Source: Candidatus Cloacimonadota bacterium (GTDB lineage Bacteria; Cloacimonadota; Cloacimonadia; Cloacimonadales; Cloacimonadaceae). From it: a stretch of 20,697 bases of DNA. The notes beneath the pieces are model-generated. The model worked only from the letters and a program-made list of their open reading frames with translations. It made no database searches and was not told the origin of the DNA. The stretch covers positions 1 through 20,697 of the forward strand of contig JAEZUG010000062.1 of NCBI GenBank assembly GCA_023421135.1, in the 5' to 3' direction. The translations under genes were made by a program, and so were the position numbers. Shown here piece after piece: positions 20,471-20,697 of the stretch (the stretch's first letter is position 1; the number at the start of each line of letters is the position of its first letter).

Positions 20471-20494
20471 ATTCGGGGATCAGACTCCCCGAAT
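20471..20494. repeat. Stem-loop ATTCGGGGA/TCCCCGAAT
   Basis: A perfect 9-bp stem (20471-20479 with 20486-20494), 6-nt loop, no T-run on either strand. It sits about 100 nt upstream of the candidate -35 and could be a protein-binding site or the end of an upstream transcript. Confidence 0.45.
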
Positions 20495-20584
20495 ATGATC
20501 GAGACTATTGAATAATAACCCGTTTCCAGGAATTCCGCGATAATCCGTCAGAGTACACTCATTACCACCAAATGTTCACATTAT

Positions 20585-20679
20585 GTCATTCCTGCGAAGG
20601 CAGGAATCCATGGGTACTACAACCCGTTGTTCTACATCTGGTTAACAAGTGTATGGATTCCTGCCTTCGCAGGAATGAC
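20585..20679. repeat. Inverted pair of GTCATTCCTGCGAAGGCAGG-type palindromes
   Basis: Positions 20585-20611 and 20653-20679 are exact 27-bp reverse complements with a 41-bp spacer. Each arm contains its own hairpin (TTCCTGC-GAAG-GCAGGAA) and ends in TCCAT. Extragenic palindromes of this wording are widespread in bacterial genomes. The pair together could form a cruciform or a large stem. Confidence 0.8.
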
Positions 20680-20697
20680 GATACGCAGAGCAGAGAG

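Larger units (their letters stand above)
20312..20697. other. Upstream region of the hydrogenase operon
   Basis: No gene is visible. From the operon outward the region holds a weak promoter candidate (20337-20370), a stem-loop (20471-20494) and a large inverted pair of extragenic palindromes (20585-20679). No two-fold symmetric operator near the start was identified with confidence. Confidence 0.5.

Overview
The window holds two gene blocks separated by repeat-rich DNA. The gene content suggests an anaerobic, fermentative, Gram-negative-type bacterium: an NADH-linked [FeFe]-hydrogenase operon, and a secreted propeller protein ending in a FlgD/type IX-like sorting domain. Combined with the intergenic palindromes, this reminds me of Candidatus Cloacimonadota or a relative in the Fibrobacteres-Chlorobi-Bacteroidetes neighbourhood. 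That assignment is an impression, not a result.

Layout: 1-390 holds frame-broken minus-strand coding remnants. 391-1518 has no credible gene and is packed with palindromes, two concentric nested inverted-repeat structures and 7-bp tandem repeats. A SpoU-family RNA methyltransferase lies on the minus strand (1519-2247), with its stop codon inside a heptamer repeat. A tightly coupled plus-strand block (2469-8715) encodes a divergent polysaccharide-deacetylase-like protein, a GT4 glycosyltransferase, an MraY/WecA-type lipid-carrier sugar-phosphate transferase, and a large secreted beta-propeller protein. The first three form a small surface-glycan module. 8716-9913 is a second repeat field with terminators for both flanking blocks and a 159-bp direct duplication.

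From 20311 down to 9914 runs one minus-strand operon of twelve genes with almost no spacing: DRTGG protein, RsbW-like ATPase, HydS-like (group D) putative sensory [FeFe]-hydrogenase homologue, second DRTGG protein, PHP phosphoesterase, NuoE-like HydC, second HATPase, HndB/HydD-like protein with no cysteine, HydB (NuoF with 2Fe-2S and ferredoxin domains), a second NuoE, a second NuoF, and the catalytic hydrogenase HydA. It ends in a clean intrinsic terminator.

HydA, HydB and HydC match the trimeric electron-bifurcating hydrogenase, which couples NADH and reduced ferredoxin to H2. The upstream genes look like its sensing and signalling module. The most unusual point is that the operon carries two diaphorase (NuoEF) pairs of different subtype: one hydrogenase-like, the other complex-I-like with a cysteine-free N-terminal thioredoxin-like domain, placed directly before hydA. 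No maturation genes (hydEFG) and no RNA genes were seen.
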